This document shows positions 1 through 6,946 of a stretch of 12,005 nt of DNA, piece by piece (the stretch's first letter is position 1; each line of letters opens with the position of its first letter). The DNA comes from Bacteroidales bacterium. Lineage in GTDB: Bacteria; Bacteroidota; Bacteroidia; Bacteroidales; VadinHA17. The notes under the pieces are model-generated. The model saw only the letters and a list, made by a program, of their open reading frames with translations. It did no database searches and was not told the origin of the DNA. The position numbers were made by a program, and so were the translations under genes. The DNA is taken from positions 1 to 12,005 of the forward strand of contig JAAZAP010000377.1 in assembly GCA_012514255.1 (NCBI GenBank), given 5' to 3'.

Positions 1-903
1 CTTTGTTTCCACTACCCGTATGAATATCTCATTCATTGATGGCAGGGCCGGATTGAAAGAGATGACCTTCCCGGCCGAGGTCATAGCTCTTATGATCTCA
101 TTGTTGTCAGATTGTTCTGAAGCTTTTATGCGCACCTTGCTTTTACCATCTTCAAATGCCGAACTCATTATGGTAAAATGCCCGTTGGGTGCTGGATTCA
201 CCTCTCCGGAGAAGACCACATCATACTCATTTGCTGCCCAGTCATGACGGATCTTTCCGACACTTCCTTCCAGTATGGTGTGGGCTTTGTTTATCAGCGT
301 GATATGATCACACAACTCCTCTACCGAGCTCATGTTATGGGTAGAAAATATGATGGTTGCACCGCGTTCGCGAAGGAAAAGGATCTCGTCCTTGATCTGT
401 TTGACGTTGATAGGGTCAAACCCGGTAAAGGGTTCATCGAAGATGAGCAGACGGGGTTCATGCAGCACCGTTGTCACGAACTGTACCTTTTGCTGCATCC
501 CCTTGGATAGCTCTTCAACCTTCTTGTCCCACCAGTCAATTATCTGAAGTTTCTTAAACCAGTACCTGAGGCGGCGCATAGCCTCAGCATGATTCAGTCC
601 CTTGAGCTGTGCGAGATAGAGGGCCTGTTCGCCTACCTTCATCTTCTTGTACAGCCCGCGCTCTTCCGGCAGATAGCCTATGTTGTTCACATCTTCCGGT
701 CTGATGGGTCTTCCATTCAAAAAGACCGACCCGCTGTCAGGCGCTGTTATCTGGTTGATGATCCGGATCAGGGTTGTCTTCCCTGCTCCGTTCGGTCCGA
801 GCAGACCGTAAATGCTCTGTTCAGGCACGCTGATGCTGACCCCCTCAAGAGCAGTCTGGGCAGCAAAGCGTTTAGTAACGTCTCTGGCTTCAAATAGAAT
901 CAT
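1..903 (-). CDS. ABC transporter ATP-binding protein, C-terminus cut by window edge
   Basis: This is the ATPase subunit of an ABC exporter, which would hydrolyse ATP on the cytoplasmic face to drive a separate permease. The frame is open for 301 codons from an ATG at 903 to the left edge with no stop. Visible motifs are Walker A GPNGAGKT (residues 36-43), a signature loop LSKGM (132-136, a common variant of LSGGQ), Walker B LLIFDEP (152-158) and the H-loop STHNM around His189. The roughly 80 residues after the H-loop resemble the DUF4162 tail of NatA/CcmA-like ABC-2 ATPases. The permease is not in the window and would be expected just beyond the left edge. The gene follows dnaJ on the same strand but is separated from it by a terminator, so it probably has its own promoter. 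The substrate cannot be inferred. Confidence 0.93.
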   Translation of the reverse strand, partial: MILFEARDVTKRFAAQTALEGVSISVPEQSIYGLLGPNGAGKTTLIRIINQITAPDSGSVFLNGRPIRPEDVNNIGYLPEERGLYKKMKVGEQALYLAQLKGLNHAEAMRRLRYWFKKLQIIDWWDKKVEELSKGMQQKVQFVTTVLHEPRLLIFDEPFTGFDPINVKQIKDEILFLRERGATIIFSTHNMSSVEELCDHITLINKAHTILEGSVGKIRHDWAANEYDVVFSGEVNPAPNGHFTIMSSAFEDGKSKVRIKASEQSDNNEIIRAMTSAGKVISFNPALPSMNEIFIRVVETK

Positions 904-940
904 TGTCTTTCCACAATTAAAACTGTTAGTCCGGGGATTT

Positions 941-948
941 CAAAGATA
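941..948 (-). promoter_or_regulatory. Candidate Bacteroidota -7 element for the ABC ATPase gene
   Basis: On the minus strand the sequence reads TATCTTTG, a full match to TAnnTTTG, ending 37 bases before the ATG at 903. No TTTG lies at the expected -33 distance, so the call rests on one box only. It sits directly after the T-tract of the dnaJ terminator. Confidence 0.45.
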
Positions 949-949
949 T

Positions 950-990
950 AAAAAAAGGCCGATACGCTGTACATGCAGCTCACCGGCCTT
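950..990 (-). terminator. Rho-independent terminator after dnaJ
   Basis: On the minus strand, AAGGCCG (990-984) pairs with CGGCCTT (961-955), and an inner GCTG/CAGC stem extends the hairpin. The descending arm runs into seven consecutive T residues (956-950). It begins 23 bases after the dnaJ stop and faces the right way to end the grpE-dnaJ transcript. Confidence 0.85.
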
Positions 991-1012
991 ATTTAATGCG
1001 GTTTTCAGCTTT

Positions 1013-2164
1013 TCATGAGAAGTAGTTCTTCACCCTGTCAAAGAAGCCGGTGTCACCTTCGTCAGGTCTGGGGGTAAAGGTGTCTGAGTTCCTGAACTGT
1101 TCCACCACCTTCTGTTCCTCCCGTGTCAGGTTTTTGGGTATCCAGACGTTGACATTGACAAGGAGGTCTCCCTTACCATAGCCATTGACATCAGGCAGAC
1201 CCTTTCCCCTGAGGCGCAGAATCTTTCCGGCCTGTGTCCCCGGATCTATCTTTATGCGCACTTTCCCGTCTATTGTCGGCACCTCCGCGTTAGCTCCCAG
1301 GATGGCATCGGGGATGCTGATGAAAAGGTTGTAAATGAGGTCATTGCCTTCACGTATCAGATGGTCATGCGGTTCTTCATCAATGACAACTATCAGGTCG
1401 CCGTTGATGCCTCCGCGGCGTGCCGCATTGCCTTTGCCCGTGACAGAGAGCTGCATTCCCGGCGACAGTCCTGCGGGGATATTGAGAGGAATCACCTCTT
1501 CTGCCTTGACAATGCCTTCACCGTAGCATACCGGACACTTTTTGGTAATGACCTTGCCTTCACCGCCGCAGACGTTGCACGGTGAGGTGGTCTGCATCTG
1601 CCCCAGGATGGTGTTCATCACCCTGGTAGTATGGCCTGTGCCCTTACAGGCACTGCAGGTGGTCACATCGCTGTCTGAGGCTGCGCCGCTGCCGTGACAG
1701 GCGCTGCAGGTGACATACTTGCTTACCTTGACCTTTTTCTCAGCCCCGTGGGCGAACTCTTCAAGAGTGAGTTTTACCTTCAGTCTCAGGTTGGTACCCT
1801 TGTTCACGCTCCGTGACCTGCTGCCGCCACGACGTGAGCCGAAAGCCCCTCCGAAGGCGTCACCAAAGATGTCGCCGAAGGATGAGAATATATCTTCCAT
1901 GGTCATGCCGCCGCCAAAGCCGCTGCCAAAGCCGCCGCCATTCATGCCTGCATGGCCGAACTGGTCATACCTGGCCCTCTTGTCATCATTGCTGAGAACC
2001 TCGTAAGCCTCGGCTGCCTCCTTGAACTTCTCCTCAGCATCCTTGTCACCGGGATTCTTGTCGGGATGGTACTTCAGCGCCTGCCTGCGGTAGGCCTTTT
2101 TGATCTCATCCTTTGACGCGCCCTTGCTCAGGCCAAGTACTTCGTAATAATCTCTTTTCGACAT
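1013..2164 (-). CDS. dnaJ: Chaperone protein DnaJ (Hsp40)
   Basis: DnaJ is the cytoplasmic co-chaperone that delivers unfolded clients to DnaK and stimulates its ATPase. At 383 residues the protein is full length for a type I DnaJ. In order it has a J domain (about 4-70) with the essential HPD at 33-35, a Gly/Phe-rich linker (about 73-115), and a zinc-binding region with four CxxCxGxG repeats whose cysteine pairs are 153/156, 170/173, 196/199 and 210/213. The C-terminal substrate-binding and dimerisation region follows. The ATG at 2164 places [12 protein letters not shown] at the N-terminus, as in the family. It lies 22 bases after grpE, with which it is surely co-transcribed, and is followed by a terminator. 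No CIRCE-type operator was seen upstream of the pair. Confidence 0.98.
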   Translation of the reverse strand: MSKRDYYEVLGLSKGASKDEIKKAYRRQALKYHPDKNPGDKDAEEKFKEAAEAYEVLSNDDKRARYDQFGHAGMNGGGFGSGFGGGMTMEDIFSSFGDIFGDAFGGAFGSRRGGSRSRSVNKGTNLRLKVKLTLEEFAHGAEKKVKVSKYVTCSACHGSGAASDSDVTTCSACKGTGHTTRVMNTILGQMQTTSPCNVCGGEGKVITKKCPVCYGEGIVKAEEVIPLNIPAGLSPGMQLSVTGKGNAARRGGINGDLIVVIDEEPHDHLIREGNDLIYNLFISIPDAILGANAEVPTIDGKVRIKIDPGTQAGKILRLRGKGLPDVNGYGKGDLLVNVNVWIPKNLTREEQKVVEQFRNSDTFTPRPDEGDTGFFDRVKNYFS

Positions 2165-2186
2165 CTGTCAGTTCAAAACCATTCAG

Positions 2187-2777
2187 TTATTCACCCACTA
2201 CCACCTTGGGGAAACGGATCACCCTGTCATTCAGCGTATAGCCTTTCTGGGTAACGTCAACAATCCTTCCCTTCATCTTCTTGTCATCCACCTGAACGGT
2301 GGTGACAGCCTCATGCAGATCACCGTTGAACTCCTCATTCAGCACTTCTATCTCCCTGACGCCGTTCTGCTTCAGGAAATCAATGATCTTGCTGTAGATG
2401 AGTTCCAGACCCGCCTTCACCGCGTTACAGTCATCCGAGGTTCTCATTGAAATCATTGCCCTGTCAATGTCATCGATAATGGGAAGCAATTTTTTAATAA
2501 CCGATTCGCCTCCTGCCACCGAGAGTTCAATCTTCTCACGGAGCGTCCTCTTCCTGTAATTGTCAAATTCAGCAGAAAGACGAAGATACCTGTCCTGCAT
2601 TTCTGTCAGTTTCCCCAGCAGTTCTTCCTCTGCCTTACTGGTAACAACCGCTTCAGGTTCGCCCTCAGAGGCAGGCTGCCCTGAAGCGTCACTCTCCGTA
2701 TTTGTCTGATTATCTGCTATTTCCTTTTCGGGCATGGTTTCATCATGCCTCTCTTCGTGACTCTTCTTTTTTACCAT
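2187..2777 (-). CDS. grpE: Nucleotide exchange factor GrpE
   Basis: GrpE releases ADP from DnaK so the chaperone cycle can continue; it acts in the cytoplasm as a dimer. The 196-residue product has an acidic, low-complexity N-terminus (about 1-48), then a long helical coiled-coil segment containing AEFDNYRKRT (69-78). The C-terminal beta domain ends in the family hallmark GYTLNDRVIR followed by KVVV (179-194). The ATG at 2777 is used; a second in-frame Met at residue 15 is possible because the N-terminus is not conserved. The gene sits directly before dnaJ, the usual pairing. The 69-base gap from ridA has no full TAnnTTTG box, so transcription may come from upstream. Confidence 0.97.
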   Translation of the reverse strand: MVKKKSHEERHDETMPEKEIADNQTNTESDASGQPASEGEPEAVVTSKAEEELLGKLTEMQDRYLRLSAEFDNYRKRTLREKIELSVAGGESVIKKLLPIIDDIDRAMISMRTSDDCNAVKAGLELIYSKIIDFLKQNGVREIEVLNEEFNGDLHEAVTTVQVDDKKMKGRIVDVTQKGYTLNDRVIRFPKVVVGE

Positions 2778-2846
2778 GATAAAATACTTTACTATGGGCC
2801 TTTAGCAAAATGCCGGCCACAATTGCAAAACTGACAAAGTGACAAT

Positions 2847-3230
2847 TCAGAGGGTAAAGGCTACTGCTTCTATCTCAACCAGGCAGCCGCGATGAAGACC
2901 TGCCACGGTAATGATTGACCTGGCTGGTTGCACAGGCCCGAAAAAGTCGGCATATACCCTGTTGACCTCCTCCCAGTATTTTACATCGGTGGTGTAGATG
3001 GTTGTGCGGGCAATGGTGGTTATATCGCCTCCTGCGGCTTTCACAATGCTCAATACATTCTTCAGCGCCTGCAGGGTTTGTTCGCTTATGTCACCTGTAT
3101 GCCTGTTGCCTGTCAGTGGCACAACAGGCAGCTGGCCCGAGACGAAGATCACATCGTTGGCCACAACAGCCTGTGAGTAGTGCCCTCCTGGCAGGGGTGC
3201 GTCATAAGTTGTGATATTATTGATACTCAT
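2847..3230 (-). CDS. ridA: RidA/YjgF/UK114 family reactive-imine deaminase
   Basis: RidA proteins are small cytoplasmic trimers that hydrolyse reactive enamine/imine intermediates, such as 2-aminoacrylate released by PLP-dependent dehydratases. The 127-residue length is typical. Family features are HYSQAV (17-22), FVSGQLP (29-35), the active-site Arg in PARS (102-105, Arg104) and the closing LVEIEAVA (117-124). Both the conserved Arg and the late Glu are present, so catalysis is plausible; the wider Rid family also contains members with other roles. The ATG at 3230 is the only sensible start. The gene lies 20 bases after the DUF4290 gene and 69 before grpE, with no metabolic partner nearby, so the context looks like housekeeping. 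Confidence 0.93.
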   Translation of the reverse strand: MSINNITTYDAPLPGGHYSQAVVANDVIFVSGQLPVVPLTGNRHTGDISEQTLQALKNVLSIVKAAGGDITTIARTTIYTTDVKYWEEVNRVYADFFGPVQPARSIITVAGLHRGCLVEIEAVAFTL

Positions 3231-3250
3231 GGCCTTGCGATTAAAATGCT

Positions 3251-3904
3251 TCAGTAATTGCTCTTATGCTTTTTCTTCTTCTGCTTACTCTGGTACTTAT
3301 CCTGTGGCCTGCCCTGATGTCTGCCCTGAGTTTTGCTCTTCTGCTGAGGCATCAGCTCCCTGATATCGGGGATCTTATAGTCTTCAGGTACAGTAAGCCT
3401 GTGCCCGGAGATCTCTTCCAGGTCCCTGATAATGATCTCATCTGCCACCTGTCCCTTGTTCCATGTCAGGTAATCCTTCTTCATCTGGTTGACGATAAGT
3501 GTTGTCAGGTAAGTCTTGTCCTCTCCATCATCCATCACGGCTGCTGCTTCAATCATAGCCGGCACTATCCGCCCGTAGTGAGCATACTTTATATCGCCGT
3601 TATGGTAAGGAACACTGTTTGGCTTCTCATCGAGCTTCCTTCGGTCAGGTGCAGGATAAGGGGAATCGACATCCAGATCAAAATCGGCAATTATCATCAG
3701 GTGATCCCACAGCTTGTGTTTGAAATCCGTCACCTCCTTCAGGTTGGGATTCAGATTGCCCATGATTTGAATGACTGTTTTGGCAGCCCGGCTTCGCTCT
3801 TCGGGATCTCTGATTGTCTTAATATGTTCTATCATCTTCAGAACATTCCTGCCGTATTCAGGCAGAGCCATTCTTTTCCTCTGTGTATTATAGTCAAAAC
3901 TCAT
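3251..3904 (-). CDS. DUF4290 family protein of unknown function
   Basis: The 217-residue product matches DUF4290, a family I know mainly from Bacteroidota and with no assigned function. The recognisable core is FDYNTQRKR (3-11), PEYGRNVLKMIEH (15-27), IMGNLNP (47-53) and FKHKLWDHL followed by DVDSPYP (61-84). It has no signal peptide or membrane segment, so it is probably cytoplasmic. The last 30 residues (about 188-217) form a Lys/Gln/Arg-rich, disordered-looking tail that could contact nucleic acid or another acidic partner; that is inference. The ATG at 3904 is preferred because it starts right before the conserved FDYNTQ; a TTG at 3922 would add six residues. It lies between the NicO-like gene (39-base gap) and ridA (20-base gap). 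Confidence 0.88.
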   Translation of the reverse strand: MSFDYNTQRKRMALPEYGRNVLKMIEHIKTIRDPEERSRAAKTVIQIMGNLNPNLKEVTDFKHKLWDHLMIIADFDLDVDSPYPAPDRRKLDEKPNSVPYHNGDIKYAHYGRIVPAMIEAAAVMDDGEDKTYLTTLIVNQMKKDYLTWNKGQVADEIIIRDLEEISGHRLTVPEDYKIPDIRELMPQQKSKTQGRHQGRPQDKYQSKQKKKKHKSNY

Positions 3905-3919
3905 CTGTAATATTTTGGT

Positions 3920-3927
3920 CAAAGCTA
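3920..3927 (-). promoter_or_regulatory. Possible internal -7 element before the DUF4290 gene
   Basis: On the minus strand this reads TAGCTTTG, a full match to TAnnTTTG, 15 bases before the ATG at 3904. No convincing TTTG lies 17-23 bases upstream, and the implied leader would be very short, so this is weak. Confidence 0.3.
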
Positions 3928-3943
3928 CAAAATAAAAATGATC

Positions 3944-4654
3944 TCAGAGACCAAGAAACTGAATTGCAAGCCCTGAGACCATTATGACGGCACCGGCGAT
4001 GACATTGACGTATCGTTCAAGTGGCTTCAGGTTGATACGGCTCAATCCGAGCCTGAACGTCAGCACTACTGCCATCATTGTTGCTATGGTGACTGCCGAG
4101 AAGAGGACGGCTACAAGGATCACACCGCTGATATTATTTTCTGCTGCAGGATACATAAGTATCGGGATCAGAGGTTCACATGGTCCCAGAATGAAGATAA
4201 GGAAGAGGATCCATGGGGTAAGATTCTTCCTGTCTGCCAGATGGATATGTGAGTGACCGCCCGAGTGGTCATGTTCATGCTCATGTGCTGTGCCGTCAGC
4301 ATGAATATGAGAGTGCATATGCTTCCTGCGCCGATAGAGGGCGCGGAGGCTGATCAGCATGTAAACCAGTCCGAATGCTATCAGCAACCAGGCAGCAATA
4401 TTCCCCCTGAAACCTTCAAGGAATTCAAGCTTTGAGAGCGAGATCCCCGCAGCAATCCCGATGAATCCCACCACGACGGAGCTAAGCACATGCCCGAGAC
4501 CGCAAAGGAAGGTAATGAGCATTGTTTTCCTGATGCCCCATCTACGGGCTTCTCCCATGACTATGAACGGCAGGTAATGATCAGGACCTACCAGGGTATG
4601 AACGAAACCAATGGTTATTGCAGTACCTGCAAGAAGTAATGTTGATCCCTCCAT
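3944..4654 (-). CDS. NicO/RcnA/UreH-like membrane transporter with His-rich loop
   Basis: This is a polytopic inner-membrane protein of 236 residues with about six hydrophobic segments. The first segment ends in HTLVGPDH (19-26), like the HxxxxDH metal-site motif of NicO/RcnA nickel-cobalt transporters and UreH-like proteins. LGPCEPLIP (157-165) resembles the conserved motif of TauE/SafE and CcdA-like relatives. Between them a hydrophilic loop (112-138) carries eleven His residues, as in divalent-metal transporters. I infer metal transport, most likely efflux of nickel, cobalt or a similar ion; the ion and direction are not visible. The ATG at 4654 is chosen because it opens straight onto the first membrane segment. 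An upstream in-frame ATG at 4735 would add 27 atypical residues and overlap the end of capA. The gene follows capA by 44 bases and may be co-transcribed with it. Confidence 0.8.
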   Translation of the reverse strand: MEGSTLLLAGTAITIGFVHTLVGPDHYLPFIVMGEARRWGIRKTMLITFLCGLGHVLSSVVVGFIGIAAGISLSKLEFLEGFRGNIAAWLLIAFGLVYMLISLRALYRRRKHMHSHIHADGTAHEHEHDHSGGHSHIHLADRKNLTPWILFLIFILGPCEPLIPILMYPAAENNISGVILVAVLFSAVTIATMMAVVLTFRLGLSRINLKPLERYVNVIAGAVIMVSGLAIQFLGL

Positions 4655-4698
4655 CTCAGATGTAAAACCGTGTAAAGATATAAATAATGAAACTGCTC

Positions 4699-5832
4699 CT
4701 ACCTCATGACGGTGACCCACCTGTCGTTCTCCCATGCCATCTCCCTGAACCCGGTGTTCAGGTTGTCAAGCAGCCTGCGGGCGTCAGTGATGTATGTCAT
4801 CATAGCCTCATACTGTTCCGGTGTCTGGAAGAATGCAGGATTATTCTCAAATTCAGCGCAGGGGAGGATGTAATACTTTCTCTTCCCGTTTTCCGTTGGT
4901 GTATAGACCCAGGTGAGCACATAGCCGGCGTCAGAAACAAATGTTGAATCACCGCTGGCAGTGATGTCAAGCCTTATCATTGCACCACCGTCACGCCGTC
5001 TGGTCCTCTGGTTTGACACGAAATTGCCCATGGACCAAACCACCGGCCTCGTTATTGCTCTACTGTCGGTCCCGGCGTTCATTGGCTGGAGCACATGAGG
5101 ATGCGATCCGATGATAATATCTGCGCCGCTGCGGAACAGCGCTGCTGCTGTCTGTTTCTGTTCCGCCGAAGGGAGAGTGTCATACTCGATGCCCCAGTGA
5201 ATGAAGACCACTGTCTGGTCAGCATCCAGATCGGCTGCCCTGCTGATGTCTGCTGCTGAACGCAGTGTATCAATATAAGCCACTGTTGCCGGGGGTGGCA
5301 CCACTATGCCGTTGGTGCCGTATGTGCAGGCAAGCAGTGCTATCCTCATCATCGGGTGGACTATCATCAGAGGTGAGATGATATCACGTTCCTCACCGCT
5401 TTGCCATGTGCCTGTATGCCTTATGGCCAGGCTATCAAGCACGCGGATGGTTCGGACGATGCCCCGTGGCCCCCTGTCGGCTGAATGGTTATTGGCTGTT
5501 CCCAGTATGTCAAAGCCTGCATTGCGGCAGGCTGCCGCAAGTTCATCCGGGGAGCTGAATGCCGGATAACCCTTGTAGGGAGGGCCGCCCAGGGTCACCT
5601 CCAGGTTGCCGATAGCAACATCTACACTCTTGATGAGGGGGGCAACATAATGGAAGACAGTGTCATAGGACCATGTCCCGGATGAATCATCCCGCGCAGC
5701 ACTTATCTGCCCGTCATGCCCCATGATATCGCCGGCAAAAAGAAGAGTGAGGAGAGTGTCCGGCTCCTGGGCAGAGACAGCTGAGGTAAAGCTGAAAATC
5801 AGAATTGCAAAAATTATCCTTTTTGATCTCAT
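4699..5832 (-). CDS. CapA family protein (PGA_cap metallophosphatase-like), exported
   Basis: The product is 377 residues with a signal peptide (charged MRSKR, hydrophobic core, likely cleavage near SAVSAQ at 17-22), so it acts in the periplasm or on the surface. The mature part matches the CapA/PGA_cap family, which has a calcineurin-like metallophosphatase fold. Conserved residues appear in order: FAGDIM (32-37), GNLEV (75-79), TANNHSADRG (112-121), HWGIEY (212-217), SHPHVLQP (243-250) and SMGNF (267-271). CapA is named from poly-gamma-glutamate capsule genes, but no capB or capC is nearby, so capsule synthesis should not be assumed. The ATG at 5832 is preferred over a GTG one codon earlier. 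A good promoter stands 28 bases upstream. A NicO-like transporter gene follows. Confidence 0.88.
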   Translation of the reverse strand: MRSKRIIFAILIFSFTSAVSAQEPDTLLTLLFAGDIMGHDGQISAARDDSSGTWSYDTVFHYVAPLIKSVDVAIGNLEVTLGGPPYKGYPAFSSPDELAAACRNAGFDILGTANNHSADRGPRGIVRTIRVLDSLAIRHTGTWQSGEERDIISPLMIVHPMMRIALLACTYGTNGIVVPPPATVAYIDTLRSAADISRAADLDADQTVVFIHWGIEYDTLPSAEQKQTAAALFRSGADIIIGSHPHVLQPMNAGTDSRAITRPVVWSMGNFVSNQRTRRRDGGAMIRLDITASGDSTFVSDAGYVLTWVYTPTENGKRKYYILPCAEFENNPAFFQTPEQYEAMMTYITDARRLLDNLNTGFREMAWENDRWVTVMR

Positions 5833-5859
5833 CACTATCCTTTATAGGACTACCGGTTT

Positions 5860-5889
5860 CAAAAATAGTCATATATTAGCAAGTTCAAA
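5860..5889 (-). promoter_or_regulatory. Bacteroidota-type promoter for capA
   Basis: On the minus strand TTTG (5889-5886) is followed after 18 bases by TATTTTTG (5867-5860), matching TTTG-N17-23-TAnnTTTG. The -7 box ends 27 bases before the capA ATG, giving a leader of roughly 20 bases. It is the best two-box promoter in the window and may drive the whole six-gene minus-strand run. Confidence 0.75.
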
Positions 5890-5905
5890 AACGTTTGTCG
5901 GGATT

Positions 5906-6496
5906 ATGGAACATCTTAATTCAGATATTGTTACATACCTCCTGCTTCCTCTCTTCATCTTTGTGGCAAGGATAATCGATGTTTCCCTTGGTACCCTGAG
6001 GATCATTTTCGTCACCAAAGGCATGAGGAAAGTTGCGCCCCTGGTAGGTTTCTTCGAGGTGCTTGTATGGCTTCTGGCCATAAGTCGGATCATGCAGGAT
6101 CTTGACAACTGGGTGTGTTACATTGCCTATGCAGGCGGTTTTGCTGCCGGCAACTTCGTTGGGATGTATCTTGAAGAGAGGCTTGCAATAGGTCATGAAA
6201 TGATCAGGGTTATAACCCGCAAGGATGCCACTGATCTTATCAGTGAACTAAGGGAGCAGGGATACGGGGTCACCTCAGTAAAAGCCCAGGGGATAGAAGG
6301 GGATGTTGCAGTCATATATATCATCGCCAGGAGAAGCATGATAAAGGAAGTTCTTGATAAGATAAACCGGTTCAATCCGCGCGCTCTCTACACTGTTGAA
6401 TCTATCAAGTATGTCAACAAGGAGATCTTCCACAGGGCTGAGAAGGAGCGTCAGCACAGATGGCTTTCACATACCATGAGGAAATCAGCCAGGTAA
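5906..6496 (+). CDS. UPF0316 (DUF5698/DUF2179) membrane protein
   Basis: The 196-residue protein matches the UPF0316 family, whose function is unknown to me. The N-terminal half (DUF5698) holds about three membrane segments with ARIIDVSLGTLRIIF (21-35), FFEVLVWLLAISRI (49-62) and the glycine-rich YAGGFAAGNFVG (75-86), then GMYLEERLAIG (86-96). The C-terminal soluble half (about 99-172) is a DUF2179-like domain, with IRVITRKDATDLISELREQGYGVT as a typical beginning; DUF2179 is a small cytoplasmic domain also seen in YitT-type membrane proteins. The ATG at 5906 fits the family length; an earlier in-frame ATG at 5723 lies within capA on the other strand and is rejected. The gene diverges from capA across 73 bases and ends one base before a convergent gene. 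A near-match AACGTTTG (5890-5897) may be part of its promoter. Confidence 0.9.
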   Translation: MEHLNSDIVTYLLLPLFIFVARIIDVSLGTLRIIFVTKGMRKVAPLVGFFEVLVWLLAISRIMQDLDNWVCYIAYAGGFAAGNFVGMYLEERLAIGHEMIRVITRKDATDLISELREQGYGVTSVKAQGIEGDVAVIYIIARRSMIKEVLDKINRFNPRALYTVESIKYVNKEIFHRAEKERQHRWLSHTMRKSAR

Positions 6497-6497
6497 C

Positions 6498-6911
6498 CTA
6501 TCTTGCATCCGGCGCCTCGGTAACAATTATGGTGTCACGCTCATAATACATTGAAGACATCCATACTGTAATTACATGGTCCCCGGTGCGGGTGGGAGTG
6601 AAGGAGACGGTGGTGTCTGCCGAAACTATCACTGCGGGGCAGACGCCGGTTGATTCGAAGTCGGCGGCAGCCCATAACTCATACTCACGGTCATCTTTCT
6701 GGTCGAACCTGAAGTTGATGTTTGACCAGCATCCGTTGTCCTCACTGGCTTCGGCATGTATGGTCACAGGCGTGCCCACCTGTCCGGTCTCGGGCACAAT
6801 CCGCTCATCAATGGGGATCACCACATTGGTGTAAAGAACATAGTTGGGATCATTGTTGCATGATGCAAGCAGAATGATTATCAGCAGTGGTATAAGTCTG
6901 GCTGGTTTCAT
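6498..6911 (-). CDS. Small lipoprotein with Ig-like beta-sandwich character, unknown function
   Basis: I do not recognise a named family. The 137-residue product starts with a clear lipoprotein signal, a hydrophobic run ending in LLASC with lipidation Cys18. About 119 residues follow, rich in Val, Thr and alternating hydrophobics. GTPVTIHAEA (46-55) and the late TVSFTPTRTGDHVITVW (101-117) look like the first and last strands of a PKD- or Ig-like beta-sandwich. Cys61 and Cys91 could form a disulphide. It should be anchored in the outer membrane, facing either the periplasm or the surface. It lies 35 bases after the DUF4251 gene with no -7 box between, so the two are probably co-transcribed. 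Its stop codon is one base from that of the convergent UPF0316 gene. Confidence 0.8.
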   Translation of the reverse strand: MKPARLIPLLIIILLASCNNDPNYVLYTNVVIPIDERIVPETGQVGTPVTIHAEASEDNGCWSNINFRFDQKDDREYELWAAADFESTGVCPAVIVSADTTVSFTPTRTGDHVITVWMSSMYYERDTIIVTEAPDAR

Positions 6912-6946
6912 AATTATAATCCGGATTGTTTATTTAAAATGCTGTC

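Noticed and set aside
20..897. Several plus-strand open frames opposite the ABC ATPase
   Set aside because: The minus frame has Walker A, signature, Walker B and H-loop motifs through the whole region; the plus frames are antisense shadows.
2778..2846. Promoter or CIRCE operator before grpE
   Set aside because: No full TAnnTTTG box and no CIRCE inverted repeat (TTAGCACTC-N9-GAGTGCTAA) are present; TTTG-rich stretches match only partly.
3266..3910. A 214-codon open frame on the plus strand opposite the DUF4290 gene
   Set aside because: It lies wholly antisense to a recognised family member and its Leu/Val/His-rich translation matches nothing I know. It is a shadow of the DUF4290 codon pattern.
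4655..4735. Longer start for the NicO-like protein at 4735
   Set aside because: It would overlap the capA 3' end by 37 bases and add a non-hydrophobic N-terminus ahead of the first membrane segment.
4699..5832. A poly-gamma-glutamate capsule locus based on capA
   Set aside because: Only the CapA-family protein is present. CapB-like ligase and CapC-like membrane protein genes are absent, and CapA proteins are widespread outside capsule loci.
5723..5905. N-terminal extension of the UPF0316 protein from an ATG at 5723
   Set aside because: The extension overlaps the 5' end and promoter of divergent capA and has no family similarity, while the ATG at 5906 gives a family-length protein.
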